Assembly: GCF_049243985.1 (NCBI RefSeq)
Contig: NC_135373.1
Location: forward strand, 93,553,213-93,617,212
Source: Paroedura picta
Lineage: Eukaryota > Chordata > Lepidosauria > Squamata > Gekkonidae
DNA length: 64,000 nucleotides
Reading direction: 5' to 3'
Program-made: the position numbers and the translations under genes
Notes under the pieces: generated by a model
What the model was told of the DNA's origin: nothing
What the model saw: only the letters and a program-made list of their open reading frames with translations
Databases searched by the model: none
Part shown: positions 37,001 through 43,732 of the stretch, piece by piece
Layout of the letters: each line of letters opens with the position of its first letter
How positions within the stretch are numbered: the first letter of the stretch is position 1

Positions 37001-40000
37001 TTTTGTACACATTTTCTTCCTCATATGAAGAAGTTTTTTTATACTCCACTTTTCTCTACCCTACAAAGTCCCAAATTGGCTTACAATCACCTTCCCTTCC
37101 TCTCCCCACAAGAGTCACCTTGTGAGGCAGGTAGGGCTAACAGAGAACAGTGATTAGAAGAAGATGAATTGGTTCTTATATGCTGCTTTTCTCTACCCGA
37201 AGGAGTCTCAAAGTAGCTTGCAATCACCTTCCCTTTTCTCTCCCCACAACAGACACCCTGTGAGGTAGGTGAGGCTGAGAGAGCCCTGATATTACTGGTA
37301 TGTCAGCTTTATCACCCAGCTGGCTGCATGTGGGGGGAGCAGGGAAACTCTCTTTCTGAAAGAACCGCCAAAAATACCAATAAGGTATTTTCTGGCTACG
37401 TTTTTGGCTCAGATATAGTCAAATGCACACCCTTAGTAAGTAACATTAATTCTCATTTATGAAATGTTTAGTCTTATAGGCAAAGATGAATTTTTGCCTG
37501 TAAGATCACCATGAGCATTGTCAAGTTTCTCTCCAGCCCCATATAGATCTGGCACTCATTTGCCTTTACCATGTGGTTTAATTGAGCAGTTTCCTTTGTC
37601 CAGCAAGAGTGCTTTAGGTAAAAGGAAATCTTCACCTTTAGAGTTCTCCTATTACCATAAGGCCGTAAGAAAAGGCGACTGCTGCTGGTGTCTCTCCTCA
37701 ATCCCTCCACCCAGTTTTTAAAAAAATTGGACCAGCGCATCCAATTCTATGGGTCCCATAGCTCCTTCCCTATTGCTGCTCCCCATAGCTACTTCCCTAG
37801 CTGTGGATTTAACATGGTCTGTAATACTAAAATTAGTGATAATTCATAATCATGCCATAGTTTCAGTCCTATTAACATGTAATTTAGATGCCACGTTACT
37901 TTTGACCTTTGGCAATAGAATTGCGGTCTTTTATCTATTGTACTTAGCACTCCAAGACAATAAAAAAGCTTAGACTTACAAGGTGATATTTTTCTTTGCT
38001 ATGAGGTTAAAAATCAAATGCCTTCCTCTTCTCGAGCATCAGGACTATAACTCTTTTAAAACAAGAAATGACACACCAAATGCAAGTCTGAATTCCTGTT
38101 ACCGTTAACTGAGGCCTTTTATGTCTCAGCACCCAGCTAACGCAACTGTGCAGTGTTACCATGCAACACATTCTAAGAGAAAAGGATTTACAATCCAAGA
38201 ATTTTTAGGAGTTCTTCATGCCACGTTGTACACATGCTACACATGCTTAAGACATTGCCTGTTGCCAAGTCTTGGCTCAGGAGACCGCAAGAGACAGTTA
38301 GTTTTAATAGAAGCAGAAGACCATAATGACAAGTTAGCAATTTGAAGAAAATACAGTTCACGACTGTAAAAAAACAACACAACCTGCTCACCTGAAACTG
38401 GCTGAAGAGAAATGGATGTCTTCTTCCAGATGTTTGCTCTGGAGCAAGCCACTGGAGTGCTGAGGACTTTGGAGAAGTTTCAAATGAGATATCTACAACC
38501 ACATCTTGTCCCCTAAAAAAAAAGAATACTCCATTTTAATTGATGATTTTATATGTGTGTTTGAGAACAGGACTAATGCTTTTAAAAATAATTTTGTAGA
38601 TTTTGTTTACCAGTCTTATAAAGCAACAAAACGCAAACAAAATTTTATCCGCAATACCATAACCAGACGAGGTCACATAGCTTTCATATTTCAAAGTGAC
38701 ACATTCAATAAAACAAACAAAATTTTATCCACGATACCATAACCAGATGAGGTCACATAGCTTTCATATTTCAAAGTGACACATTCAATAGCACAATCTT
38801 ATACACCTCAGCATTTCCTCTCTAGCACACTTCAAGTCTGAATGAGTTTCAATATGTAAGAAATTAGAAGAGTTTTTTAATACCCTGATTTTCAGAGTAC
38901 CCAAAGGACTCCCGAAGTGGCTTACAAATACTTTTCCTTTCCTCTCCCTGCAACAGACACCTTGAGATAGGTGGGGCTGAAAGAGCTCTAACAGAACTGC
39001 TCTGCAAGAGAGAACTGTGACTAGCTCAAGCTCACCCAACTGGCTGTATGTGAAGGAGTGGAGAATCAAAACTGGTTATCCTGATTACAGTCCACTGCTC
39101 TTAACCACTAAATCACACTGGCTCTTCTTATGCATTCAAATGGTAAACTTTAAAACCCCAAACTACTGGGCTCAGCAGCATGTTATTTTCATCCAATGTT
39201 ATGCCAAAGCCATTTAAGCATCTACCAGAAAATACATAACCAAATTCTTAATCACTAGTTTCAGAAGTTCCATTAGGACAATATTAGAACTAAATGGTAA
39301 TTTTTCATTTGTGATTTCTTATGGTATTTTAATATGCTCTGTCAATATTTTTTATTTATTATTGAGTGAGAGAAAATTAGTGAACTTGACTAGTATACTT
39401 CTACCATATGAATTCCACCATATTTTGTAACAAAAAAATTAGCAATACTGAAGGTCAACAGGAATTAGCTTAATAGAATGTCAACAGTCAACAGGAATAA
39501 GCTTAACAGAATGGTCTTGCATCTCAGGCTGTGCATGTAAAGTGTTGTCAAGTCATAATCACGGTGACCCCAGCAAGGGGTTTTCATTGTCAGTGAGAAG
39601 CAGAAGTGGTTTGCCATTGTCTTACTCAGCAGTCTTCCTTCCAAGTACCAACTCTGCTTAGCTTTTGAGATCTGACAAAATCGAATTGTCTCACATGGCA
39701 TTCCCTCCCATCTCAGTCTACAAATGCCTAAATGCCACTTTCAAAGATTTTTCCACACATATTTCTTCCAGTCATCATTGTCCCCCAAAAGGGAAGAACC
39801 CTCTTATAATCTAAGTAAACCATGTTTTTAAAAAAGAAATATTGTATCTTGCAAAGTGTAAGTGTATAAGACATTACAGCAGCATAACTGTTAGGCTACT
39901 TTATGCTAAGAATTTATATGCTAGGTCAAGAACTCTTAGTATCAATGAATTAACAAGTATTTTCAAAAATAAAAGAGAAATTAACATATTAATAGACATA

Positions 40001-41478
40001 CTTTCTCAGTTCAAAAGGTAGTGTGATTTCCATTGGGGTTCCTTTGAATTTATGACGTTCCCCAAGAGTAAATGTTGCCTCCTGTCCATTGACAAGCACT
40101 CTGTGTATTGTTAGATCCTTTGTGTCCAAAATCTGTAAATGAGTTACAAATTTGCCATTTATACAGTGAATCAAACAGAAGCAGAACCTTACAAGCATAC
40201 AACTGGCCACAAGGGCTTAACAACAAAACACAGTAATGCGAAAATATTGGAAATCTGGTATAAGGGAAAAGTCAATTGTTGGTATTGGACTACACGGGTA
40301 TCTAGAAGGTTATACCTTTATTCAACCACAAGTATATAATTGTGCAAAGCCAAATGCTTTCCCCCTTGAAGGACTTACAAATAAGGTTTTCTTTACAATA
40401 TTATTGAACAAAATGATGGAACAAAAAGGATTTCACAACTTTATTTGGCTCAGTTATGAAATGTTTCTGTAGCCAAAATGTTTTGGAAGAATCTACTCCA
40501 TGTCAAAGAGTTTTTAACACTAAGGCAGCAATGAGGAAAACTTTCTAATCCCTGAGCGTCACTGAATATTTGAGAGGCTGAGCAACCCTTATGGAAGGCA
40601 TCCCAGAAACTGACACGAAAACATGAAAGTAGTTCACAAGCCAGATTTTGGATCAGAACAGAACTTGGACTTAATCTTTGTCCATAGGCAGAATGAGAGT
40701 GGCAGAAATAGCTTCTACTTAAGAGATCTCCTTGTCTTCTACCCCTGGCAGCTTCATACAGACCAGTCTTACATCCCCATGACTTTCAATGTTTTAACCC
40801 CATGGTTTACAAGGACTCTGCAAGTTTGTGTCTGTGATGATGTGGCCTCTTAGCCCAAAGAGCTGCTCTTAAAATAAACACTGTGCAAGTCTCCTTTTTA
40901 TTCCCCCTCCTCCTCACCACCCAAACTCAAAACTCTTTGTGGGCTTTTGCTCCCACAAACAGAGACACAGGACCAGTGAGTGAGCATCAAAGGCCAACGC
41001 TGCAAGGTAAGAAGCGGCGTGCAGGACTTTGGTCGCCCTCGCCACATGATGAGCGCCTCCAGCCCAACAGCGCGTCGCCGACTTCGAAAAAGGAAAGCGG
41101 AGAAGCCATTCCTGAAGACCACCGCACAGAGGGGGGGGGGGGGCGCCAGGCGCCCCATGCCAAGGGACAAAAGGCAACCCGGACGGGGCGCATTTTTTGC
41201 CTGCCGCCACCCCCCTCCCCGGCTCCCCTCTCAGGCCGCCCCCTTTGGGCCCTCCATTCGCCTCACTGCCCACCAGGAGGGCCCGAGCGCCCACCATGCC
41301 CTGCGAGGAAAGGCGCCGGCGTTACCAAGCAACGCAGGTTGTCGCGTTCAGCCCGCACGGTCAGGGCCGCCGTGCCCCGCAGAGAGCGGCTCTCGAAGTC
41401 CACGCGGCAGCGCAGGTAAAGGTGGTGAGTGCGGCAGGTGTCGGGAGAAGCGAACGAGCTGGGATCCGCCTCGGCCAT
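15864..41478 (-). CDS. LTA4H: Leukotriene A4 hydrolase / aminopeptidase, complete 19-exon gene
   Basis: A bifunctional zinc metalloenzyme (M1 family) of the cytosol. It hydrolyses leukotriene A4 to the chemoattractant leukotriene B4 and acts as an aminopeptidase on Pro-Gly-Pro and other short peptides. Nineteen exons (1,854 nt) join in frame to 617 aa; human LTA4H is 611. The zinc site HEISH is at residues 294-298, with the third ligand Glu317 in WLNEGHT. The GGMEN exopeptidase motif is at 267-271. The LTA4-specific Asp is at 374, the catalytic tyrosines at 377 and 382, and the carboxylate-binding Arg560 and Lys562 near the C-terminus. All correspond to the human residues with an offset of -1, or -3 after a two-residue deletion in exon 16. 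The C-terminus extends about ten residues past the human end. A CpG-rich promoter lies over exon 1. No break seen. Confidence 0.97.
16915..17090. repeat. Fold-back pair of Penelope-like tails
   Basis: GTGTTGGTCTGAAGTAGCAC..CAACAAAAATAGAGTCTAAT is followed 30-60 bp later by its complement TTGTTGATCTTAAAGGTGCT..GGACTCTATTTTTGTTG. The two arms, about 65 bp each, face each other. In the intron after LTA4H exon 18, 17 bp from its donor. Confidence 0.75.
17107..17211 (-). CDS. LTA4H: LTA4H exon 18, LTA4 carboxylate-binding residues (residues 534-568)
   Basis: Encodes [20 protein letters not shown] then [15 protein letters not shown]. Arg560 and Lys562 in GRMKFTRP match the human residues that hold the LTA4 carboxylate. 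Human SKWED is here AKLED. Confidence 0.96.
   Translation of the reverse strand: MVAPLHPSQIGRRHSSSPEDGYRTRQNEVYSPLV
17387..17469 (-). CDS. LTA4H: LTA4H exon 17 (residues 507-533)
   Basis: Encodes [20 protein letters not shown] then NNSEIKF. Acceptor TTTTTAG, donor AG|GTAAG. Confidence 0.96.
17860..19097 (+). repeat. CR1-clade LINE, 3' 1.2 kb
   Basis: Encodes remnants [36 protein letters not shown]-like, [40 protein letters not shown] and [16 protein letters not shown]. Ends CCAACTCTATGATTCTATGA, the CR1 octamer-type tail. Antisense in LTA4H intron 16. Degraded. Confidence 0.9.
19686..19775 (-). CDS. LTA4H: LTA4H exon 16 (residues 477-506)
   Basis: Encodes [20 protein letters not shown] then [10 protein letters not shown]. 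About two residues shorter than the human segment and the least conserved exon; SSHQL..EFLA anchors the match. Confidence 0.93.
19888..20152 (-). repeat. tRNA-derived SINE with (TTC)n tail
   Basis: GAAGAAGAAGAGTTGGCTTT tail, body TCTCAAAGTGGTTTACAATC, and head with CACCACTACACCAAG. In LTA4H intron 15. Confidence 0.85.
20404..20539. mobile_element. Near-perfect palindromic hAT-type MITE with 8-bp target duplication
   Basis: Both halves are complements: CAGGGGTAGTCAACCTGTGG at the left mirrors CCACAGGTTGACTACCCCTG at the right, about 60 bp per arm. The flanks are the identical 8-mer CTTTATCC at 20,396-20,403 and 20,540-20,547. An 8-bp duplication and CAGGG ends fit hAT. In LTA4H intron 15. Confidence 0.9.
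21714..21768 (-). CDS. LTA4H: LTA4H exon 15, 55 bp (residues 458-476)
   Basis: Completes Thr then [18 protein letters not shown]. Acceptor TATCAG, donor AAA|GTAAGT. Confidence 0.94.
22150..23755 (+). repeat. L2-type LINE, long RT fragment
   Basis: Encodes [55 protein letters not shown], a VDDTQLNLL version of the YADD box, [20 protein letters not shown] and [20 protein letters not shown]. Ends with the ATAAAAATGCAATAAATAC tail. In LTA4H intron 14, antisense, frame-broken. Confidence 0.9.
24072..24142 (-). CDS. LTA4H: LTA4H exon 14 (residues 435-457)
   Basis: Encodes [20 protein letters not shown] then VKP, keeping the family VDWNAWL motif. Acceptor TCTAG, donor AC|GTAAGT. Confidence 0.95.
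24310..24660. repeat. GC-rich insert, possible Helitron relative
   Basis: Starts GACTAGCTTCAAACCCG; reversed, this gives CGGGTTTGAAGCTAGT, similar to the CTAG|T end of the 14.6-kb element. The stretch is much richer in GC than its flanks and ends near CCCCCCAGGCTGTTTC. The other end is not defined. Confidence 0.3.
24826..24861 (+). repeat. 36-bp exact copy of L2 sequence from 22,441-22,476
   Basis: An exact 36-bp match (starting CTCTTAAGTGGTTGGCCTCC) to the L2 RT segment 2.4 kb away; the surrounding bases do not match. Confidence 0.9.
25110..25697 (+). repeat. Penelope-like element 3' region
   Basis: ACAATGGAATCCCCAGGACT, CACTATATATGCTAACCT, then CTTGAATAAAACTTTGTTGG and GTGCCATTGGACTC correspond in order to the tail of the 44.8-47.2-kb element. 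In LTA4H intron 13. Confidence 0.75.
25775..25822 (+). pseudogene. U6 snRNA pseudogene, first about 46 nt only
   Basis: GTGCTCACTTTGGCAGCACA then TATACTAACACTGGAATGAT is the U6 5' half. It stops after ATAGAG and is flanked by ATTGTCTCAATAAA (25,761) and ATTCTCTCAATAAA (25,823), a 14-bp target duplication with one mismatch. There is no A tail. This looks like an aborted retrocopy. In LTA4H intron 13. Confidence 0.85.
26263..26366 (-). CDS. LTA4H: LTA4H exon 13 (residues 400-434)
   Basis: Encodes [20 protein letters not shown] then [15 protein letters not shown]. Separated from exon 12 by a 96-bp intron. Donor AAG|GTTGAG. Confidence 0.96.
26463..26607 (-). CDS. LTA4H: LTA4H exon 12, LTA4-specific Asp and catalytic Tyr (residues 352-399)
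   Basis: Encodes [20 protein letters not shown] then [20 protein letters not shown] and LEQLLGGP. Asp374, Tyr377 and Tyr382 correspond to human Asp375, Tyr378 and Tyr383. Where human reads FALLFYLEQ this reads SALLLHLEQ. Confidence 0.96.
26815..27515 (-). repeat. L2-type LINE, RT fingers/palm fragment
   Basis: Minus strand gives [60 protein letters not shown] and LAFLGKVVE, then [12 protein letters not shown] and APLSNS remnants. In LTA4H intron 11. Confidence 0.88.
28049..28160 (-). CDS. LTA4H: LTA4H exon 11, third zinc ligand (residues 314-351)
   Basis: Completes Trp then [20 protein letters not shown] and [17 protein letters not shown]. Glu317 is the third zinc ligand. The intron separating it from exon 10 is 89 bp. 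Confidence 0.97.
28250..28320 (-). CDS. LTA4H: LTA4H exon 10, zinc-binding HEISH exon (residues 291-313)
   Basis: Encodes [20 protein letters not shown] then EHF and two bases of Trp. His294 and His298 are zinc ligands and Glu295 is the general base. Donor TG|GTAGGT. Confidence 0.97.
28524..28742 (+). repeat. tRNA-derived SINE
   Basis: TTTAGTGGTTAAGAGCAGG and GGTTTGATTCCCC are the A/B boxes; the body CAGCCAGCTGGGTGACCTTG matches the other SINE copies. In LTA4H intron 9, 200 bp upstream of exon 10. Confidence 0.82.
28743..28906 (+). repeat. CCTGGAG/CCAACCT family repeat, left end missing
   Basis: GGGCAGGGTTTGGGGAAGG, CCACCCTCCAAAGCAGCC and CCCACCTGAAGGTTGAGAAC are its right two-thirds, abutting the SINE. 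Confidence 0.6.
28988..29066 (-). repeat. tRNA-derived SINE tail fragment
   Basis: AAGAAGAGTTGATTTTTGTA and AGGAGACTCAAAGCAGCTTA are the 3' end of the TTC-tailed SINE, 5'-truncated. A head-like scrap occurs at 29,279-29,314. Confidence 0.6.
29428..29600. repeat. Degenerate interstitial telomere-like array
   Basis: Irregular CCTAACCCTAACCC, CCTAACCCTCCCTAAAA, TAACCCTAATGTAACC units on the plus strand, that is CCCTAA with variants. In LTA4H intron 9. Confidence 0.7.
29930..30066 (+). repeat. CCTGGAG/CCAACCT family repeat, forward copy
   Basis: TTAGGAAATTCCTAGAGATT then GAATCCACCCTACATTGTA; meets the next copy head-to-head. Confidence 0.5.
30074..30282 (-). repeat. CCTGGAG/CCAACCT family repeat, reverse copy
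   Basis: AGGGTTGCTAACCTGGGGG at the left and CAACCTGGAACTAGCAACCC at the right, with the family body reading on the minus strand. Confidence 0.6.
31050..31073 (-). CDS. LTA4H: LTA4H exon 9, 24-bp microexon (residues 283-290)
   Basis: Eight codons AGDRSLSS between TTTGTAG acceptor and GTAAG donor, matching human AGDKSLSN in order and phase. Invisible to ORF detection; supported because exons 8 and 10 both end in phase 0 and lack these residues. Confidence 0.93.
31585..31725 (-). CDS. LTA4H: LTA4H exon 8 with the GGMEN motif (residues 236-282)
   Basis: Encodes [20 protein letters not shown] then [20 protein letters not shown] and FVTPTLL. Contains the M1 aminopeptidase GxMEN substrate-binding motif. 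Donor TTG|GTAAAT. Confidence 0.97.
32125..32197 (-). CDS. LTA4H: LTA4H exon 7 (residues 211-235)
   Basis: Completes Arg then [20 protein letters not shown] plus EFAE. Acceptor TTCAG, donor GAG|GTTGGT, which is slightly weak. Confidence 0.95.
32892..33145 (-). repeat. Sauria-type SINE, nearly full length
   Basis: AAAAGGTAAAGGTAAAGGTA tail, CACCGGGTCATGTCTGACCC, TTTACCCCCCAGCAAGCTGG, and tRNA-like head TTACCACTCTGCGCCACAAG. A short internal stretch is missing near 33,107. In LTA4H intron 6. Confidence 0.85.
33418..33470 (-). CDS. LTA4H: LTA4H exon 6, 53 bp (residues 194-210)
   Basis: Encodes [17 protein letters not shown], identical to human in this segment. Acceptor GTTAG, donor GTGAGTG. Confidence 0.95.
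33631..33735 (-). CDS. LTA4H: LTA4H exon 5 (residues 159-193)
   Basis: Encodes [20 protein letters not shown] then [15 protein letters not shown]. Donor CCG|GTACGA. The following intron is only 160 bp. Confidence 0.95.
33940..34250 (-). repeat. CR1 LINE 3' end
   Basis: AGAATCAGAGTTGGAAGGGA and CATCTAGTCCAACCCTGTGC lead into the reversed coding end, which reads like the CR1 end at 18.7-19.1 kb. In LTA4H intron 4. Confidence 0.85.
34435..34795 (+). repeat. L2-type LINE 3' end
   Basis: TTCTGCAGGGCCTGAAAAAG, AGCTCTTCTGCCAGGCATTT, then the long AT-rich 3' UTR with CATATAAATATAATAATAA. A related scrap follows to about 35,135. Confidence 0.75.
35285..35745 (+). repeat. CR1-clade LINE fragment, strongly decayed
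   Basis: AAGTGCAGAGTTCTACAAATG, GATGATCTTGGGGGTATAGG, GATGTGGCAGCAAAGAAAC and CTCTATGAGGAAAGG follow the CR1 order seen at 18.3-18.7 and 48.5-49.2 kb. Confidence 0.7.
35893..36205 (+). repeat. hAT-like DNA transposon fragment, GC-rich
   Basis: Begins AAGTGGTGGTCCCCAACCAC, a hAT-type terminal sequence. The inside has the inverted motif CAGGCCGCAAGCAAATCGGC / GATTAGCTTGCGGCCTG and many GCGCATGCGCG-like steps. The right end is not clear (near CCGGTCCGCAGTG). Confidence 0.5.
36366..36480 (+). repeat. Interspersed repeat with GATCCAGC-type end
   Basis: GGATTAGATGGACCATCCAG then TCAGCAGGCCTTCTC resembles the common reptile repeat end that recurs at 55,118. The family name is uncertain. Confidence 0.45.
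36632..36700 (-). CDS. LTA4H: LTA4H exon 4, 69 bp (residues 136-158)
   Basis: Encodes [20 protein letters not shown] then YAE, in phase 0 at both ends. Acceptor CCTCAG, donor GTAGAT. Confidence 0.95.
37026..37158 (-). repeat. tRNA-derived SINE fragment, first of two in tandem
   Basis: GAAGAAGTTTTTTTATACTC then CTACCCTACAAAGTCCC; stops at the middle of the body, directly followed by a second copy. Confidence 0.75.
37159..37345 (-). repeat. tRNA-derived SINE fragment, second of two in tandem
   Basis: AGAAGATGAATTGGTTCTTA, CCGAAGGAGTCTCAAAGTAG and CACCCAGCTGGCTGCATGTG; the tRNA-like head is missing. In LTA4H intron 3. Confidence 0.78.
38392..38512 (-). CDS. LTA4H: LTA4H exon 3 (residues 95-135)
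   Basis: Completes Lys, then [20 protein letters not shown] and on to FLFSQFQ; the final Gln135 matches human Gln136 of the active site. Donor CAG|GTGAGC. Confidence 0.96.
38631..38790. repeat. 80-bp tandem duplication in LTA4H intron 2
   Basis: Two units (38,631-38,710 and 38,711-38,790) share AATTTTATCC, ATACCATAACCAGA and GGTCACATAGCTTTCATATT with only a few differences. It lies 119 bp upstream (in gene sense) of the exon 3 acceptor. Confidence 0.95.
38876..39128 (-). repeat. tRNA-derived SINE
   Basis: CCCGAAGTGGCTTACAAATA, CAACAGACACCTTGAGATAG and head CACTAAATCACACTGGCTCT. In LTA4H intron 2. Confidence 0.75.
39528..39715 (-). repeat. 5S rRNA-derived SINE, body and tail
   Basis: On the minus strand: CAAAAGCTAAGCAGAGTTGG, TACTTGGAAGGAAGACTGC, CAATGGCAAACCACTTCTGC, CCTTGCTGGGGTCACCGTGA and TTATGACTTGACAACACTTT. 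This is the 5S-headed reptile SINE with the 'gtcacc..tgacttgac' tail. In LTA4H intron 2. Confidence 0.8.
40002..40132 (-). CDS. LTA4H: LTA4H exon 2 (residues 52-94)
   Basis: Encodes [20 protein letters not shown] through [10 protein letters not shown]. Acceptor TTACAG, donor AA|GTATGT. Confidence 0.96.
40541..40712. repeat. Left arm of an inverted repeat around the LTA4H promoter
   Basis: The core reads ATCCCTGAGCGTCAC, then GAATATTTGAGAGGCTGAGC and CTTATGGAAGGCATCCCAG. It reappears in reverse complement at 42,115-42,311 with roughly 90-95% identity in the core. It lies in LTA4H intron 1. The family is not recognised. Confidence 0.85.
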
Positions 41479-41620
41479 GATTCCGCTCCGAACTCGTACT
41501 CCGGAGCCAAGTCAGCGCGTAGTAATTAATAGTCGCCGGCCAGCCGGCCGCCCCATATCGGGCTGCAGCTCAAGGAACGCTTCTGGGAAAGGTAGTTCTT
41601 GCAAAGGGGATAGCCTCCCG
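40960..41620. promoter_or_regulatory. CpG-rich promoter region of LTA4H
   Basis: The stretch is strongly GC- and CpG-rich compared with the AT-rich flanks and covers exon 1 with its upstream side. This is the usual form of a housekeeping promoter. No TATA box is evident just upstream of the start codon. The long plus-strand open frames here come from base composition. Confidence 0.75.
41326..41478 (-). CDS. LTA4H: LTA4H exon 1 coding part (residues 1-51)
   Basis: Starts at the ATG at 41,476-41,478 and encodes [20 protein letters not shown], ending DNLRCL before a GTAACG donor. GC-rich and inside the CpG island. Confidence 0.95.
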
Positions 41621-41762
41621 CTTTGTAAAAATGGGACTACTATTCCCATGATGCATCACGAGAAAGGTTCCTTTCGGGATTGGTGGAATGATTTAGCAAA
41701 TGATTAACCAATGGCTAAAAAAAGGACTAAAGACCATAAAATAAGCAAATTTTGCAAGCAAA

Positions 41763-41834
41763 TCCTCGTTAGTATAGTGGTGAGTATCCCCGCCTGTCAC
41801 GCGGGAGACCGGGGTTCGATTCCCCGACGGGGAG
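41763..41834 (+). tRNA. tRNA-Asp (anticodon GTC)
   Basis: A 72-nt gene that reads, as far as I remember it, identically to vertebrate tRNA-Asp-GTC. The acceptor arm TCCTCGT pairs with ACGGGGA, the discriminator base is G, and the anticodon GTC is at 41,796-41,798. A box (TTAGTATAGTGG) and B box (GGTTCGATTCC) are intact, and there is no intron or encoded CCA. It stands head-to-head with LTA4H, 284 bp beyond its start codon. A T8 run follows 9 bp after the gene. Human has a tRNA-Asp-GTC near the LTA4H promoter as far as I recall, so this is probably an ancestral neighbour. Confidence 0.97.
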
Positions 41835-41843
41835 AGGCTGATA

Positions 41844-41851
41844 TTTTTTTT
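41844..41851 (+). terminator. RNA polymerase III terminator (T8) of tRNA-Asp
   Basis: Eight consecutive T on the coding strand, 9 bp after the tRNA 3' end. Pol III stops at runs of four or more T. Confidence 0.85.
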
Positions 41852-42114
41852 CAAACGTCTCGATTAAAAATATATTTTGCCTCAGCCTTTGACTACTTGC
41901 CACCCATTTAGAGGACCACAGTTTCAGGTTTATACTTACACTGTTCACAGTAAAAAAGAACAAAACCTAAAATAAGGCCGACAGGTAAATGAATGAACGT
42001 GCACGTGTCAAGGCAGTATTACCCTCAGTCTCTGGGAGGTTCATACCAAGAGTTACAATGTCCTGATTTCCTTTTCTTGTTCAGGTAAGAAAATCTCTAA
42101 TGCAGAAACCTAGG

Positions 42115-42311
42115 AACTATTTCTGCCATTCTAATTCTGCCTAAACTTAGTTCTCAAGCATTGCAAAAGATTACGCCCAACTTTCATTCTGCCCAGAAAT
42201 CTGGCTTGTGAACCAGTTTCATGTTTTCTTGTCAGTTTCTGGGATGCCTTCCATAAGGGTTGCTCAGCCTCTCAAATATTCTGTGATGCTCAGGGATTAA
42301 GTTACAGAAAG
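42115..42311. repeat. Right arm of the inverted repeat around the LTA4H promoter and tRNA-Asp
   Basis: Reverse complement of the left arm; shared blocks include GCTCAGCCTCTCAAATATTC and CTGGGATGCCTTCCATAAGG. The two arms enclose about 1.4 kb with LTA4H exon 1, its promoter and the tRNA gene. They could be two opposed copies of one dispersed repeat. Confidence 0.85.
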
Positions 42312-42846
42312 TCTGCCCTTTTTCTTTTGAAGACAGATGTTGATTCAAATACTAATGCTACTTGGAGGAGGAATACAATGTAATGGAGATTACTGATTTC
42401 TCAAATATCTTCTAAAGCTATATTTCAGATTTAGATTCAGGCCTGGTTCTAAGCAGAGAAATGTGAGAACACAAAAAGGGTGTGTGTGCCTGTCAGTTTT
42501 TGGGAAACGTACCCTGATTTTGGTTTTCATAAACCTTACACAAATGAATTATTGTCTGCTTTTATTGGGTTGATAAAAGAGAGAGGAGGGACCTAAATCT
42601 ACAGCTTCCCTTCGCCTTCTATATGCCAAATTATTGGTGTATAAATATTTATGCACAGTATAATACTGTGTAGTATAGCCATTGCTGCACAAATAGATTT
42701 CTGAAGCACAGCCAAACTGTTTTATTTGAGTTAAATCAGCAGTGCATTCTTTTTACTGGAAATAATTTTGATCCTATTCAAATGACTTGAAGGCAGTGGA
42801 AGGGGGGAGACACCTACAGTAGTTAGCTTTGAGCTGGCGAAAACCT
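42312..42846. other. Intergenic sequence without recognised features
   Basis: AT-rich. No gene, RNA or repeat recognised between the right inverted arm and MITE copy B. Confidence 0.5.
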
Positions 42847-43732
42847 GGAGACATTCCGCACTGGGATCTATGTAGCAAATTGTTTGCTGAACGAAAAATC
42901 TCCATTTTAAATAGTGGAATTCGTCGTTATGCATACCTGCCTTTGTAGTGGAATCCAGTTGCGTTTCTATCGTTTCCCACAGGGTTTCGGTCTCGGCAAA
43001 AATAGCTAGAAAGGAAGCGCTATTGCTGAGCTGTGTCCCGTCCGTGGCCGTCAAGCAGCCAATGGGCAGCCGTTATCATGCTCCCAAACAGCCCCTTTCC
43101 CTTTAAGGAAGGTTTAAAAAAAAAAAAACACCTGTTGCAATGAATATGCATTGATTCGTTGCAACGGAGAGACCCATCCAGCTAGCAGGTGATGTTTGAG
43201 CTGCCGTTTCATTGTTGCCATGCTCCCCCCGAGTGAAACCCCCCCCCTCACGGGCGCGATTTTCGGCCCAAAAAAGGTGTGAAAAATAATGTGAAAATAA
43301 ACCAGCAAACGGGCCTCTGCGATGCTTGTGCTTGGTGACTTTAAACAGAGGGGCTGCAGCCGGGGAAGCCTCACTGGGTAAACGAAGGCTTGTCGGTGCG
43401 TTGATCTCCGCTTGCTCGGAGACAAAAAAATGGCGATCGCTTTACCGGAAGATCAGAGGAGAGAGCCAGGGGGAGGGACTTTGCAGAAACCGCAACAATG
43501 GTAGCGCACAGAACTTTCCTGCTAGTGTTGCAGATTGGTTGCAGGAGTGTAGCGCTTTCCGGAGGGTGAATCCACTTTTGGGGATTTCCCTGAAAGCGCT
43601 ACAACGAAGCGCTTTTTGCGGATTGGTTTCAGGAGTGTTGCAGATTGTCAACGACGTTGTGCATAACGGCAAAACTGTAGCGATTTCAATTAGTAACCAT
43701 TGTGCTATTTTGGACGAATGCGGAACGGCCCC
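42847..43732 (-). mobile_element. 0.9-kb MITE, copy B (inverted relative to copy A)
   Basis: Reverse complement starts GGGGCCGTTCCGCATTCG and runs parallel to copy A: AATCGCTAC, CAACGTCGTTGACAATCTGC, AAAGCGCTTCGTTGTAGCGC, CACCCTCCGGAAAGCGCTAC. About 80% alike by eye. The right end abuts a CCTGGAG-family repeat, which it may have entered. Confidence 0.82.

Noticed and set aside
40883-41419. 178-codon open frame on the plus strand over LTA4H exon 1
   Set aside because: It lies in the CpG-rich region, opposite the real exon, is Arg/Pro-rich from base composition, and has no recognisable domain.
42847-43732. Second CpG island or promoter
   Set aside because: The moderate CpG content belongs to MITE copy B, which has the same content as copy A in HAL intron 2.
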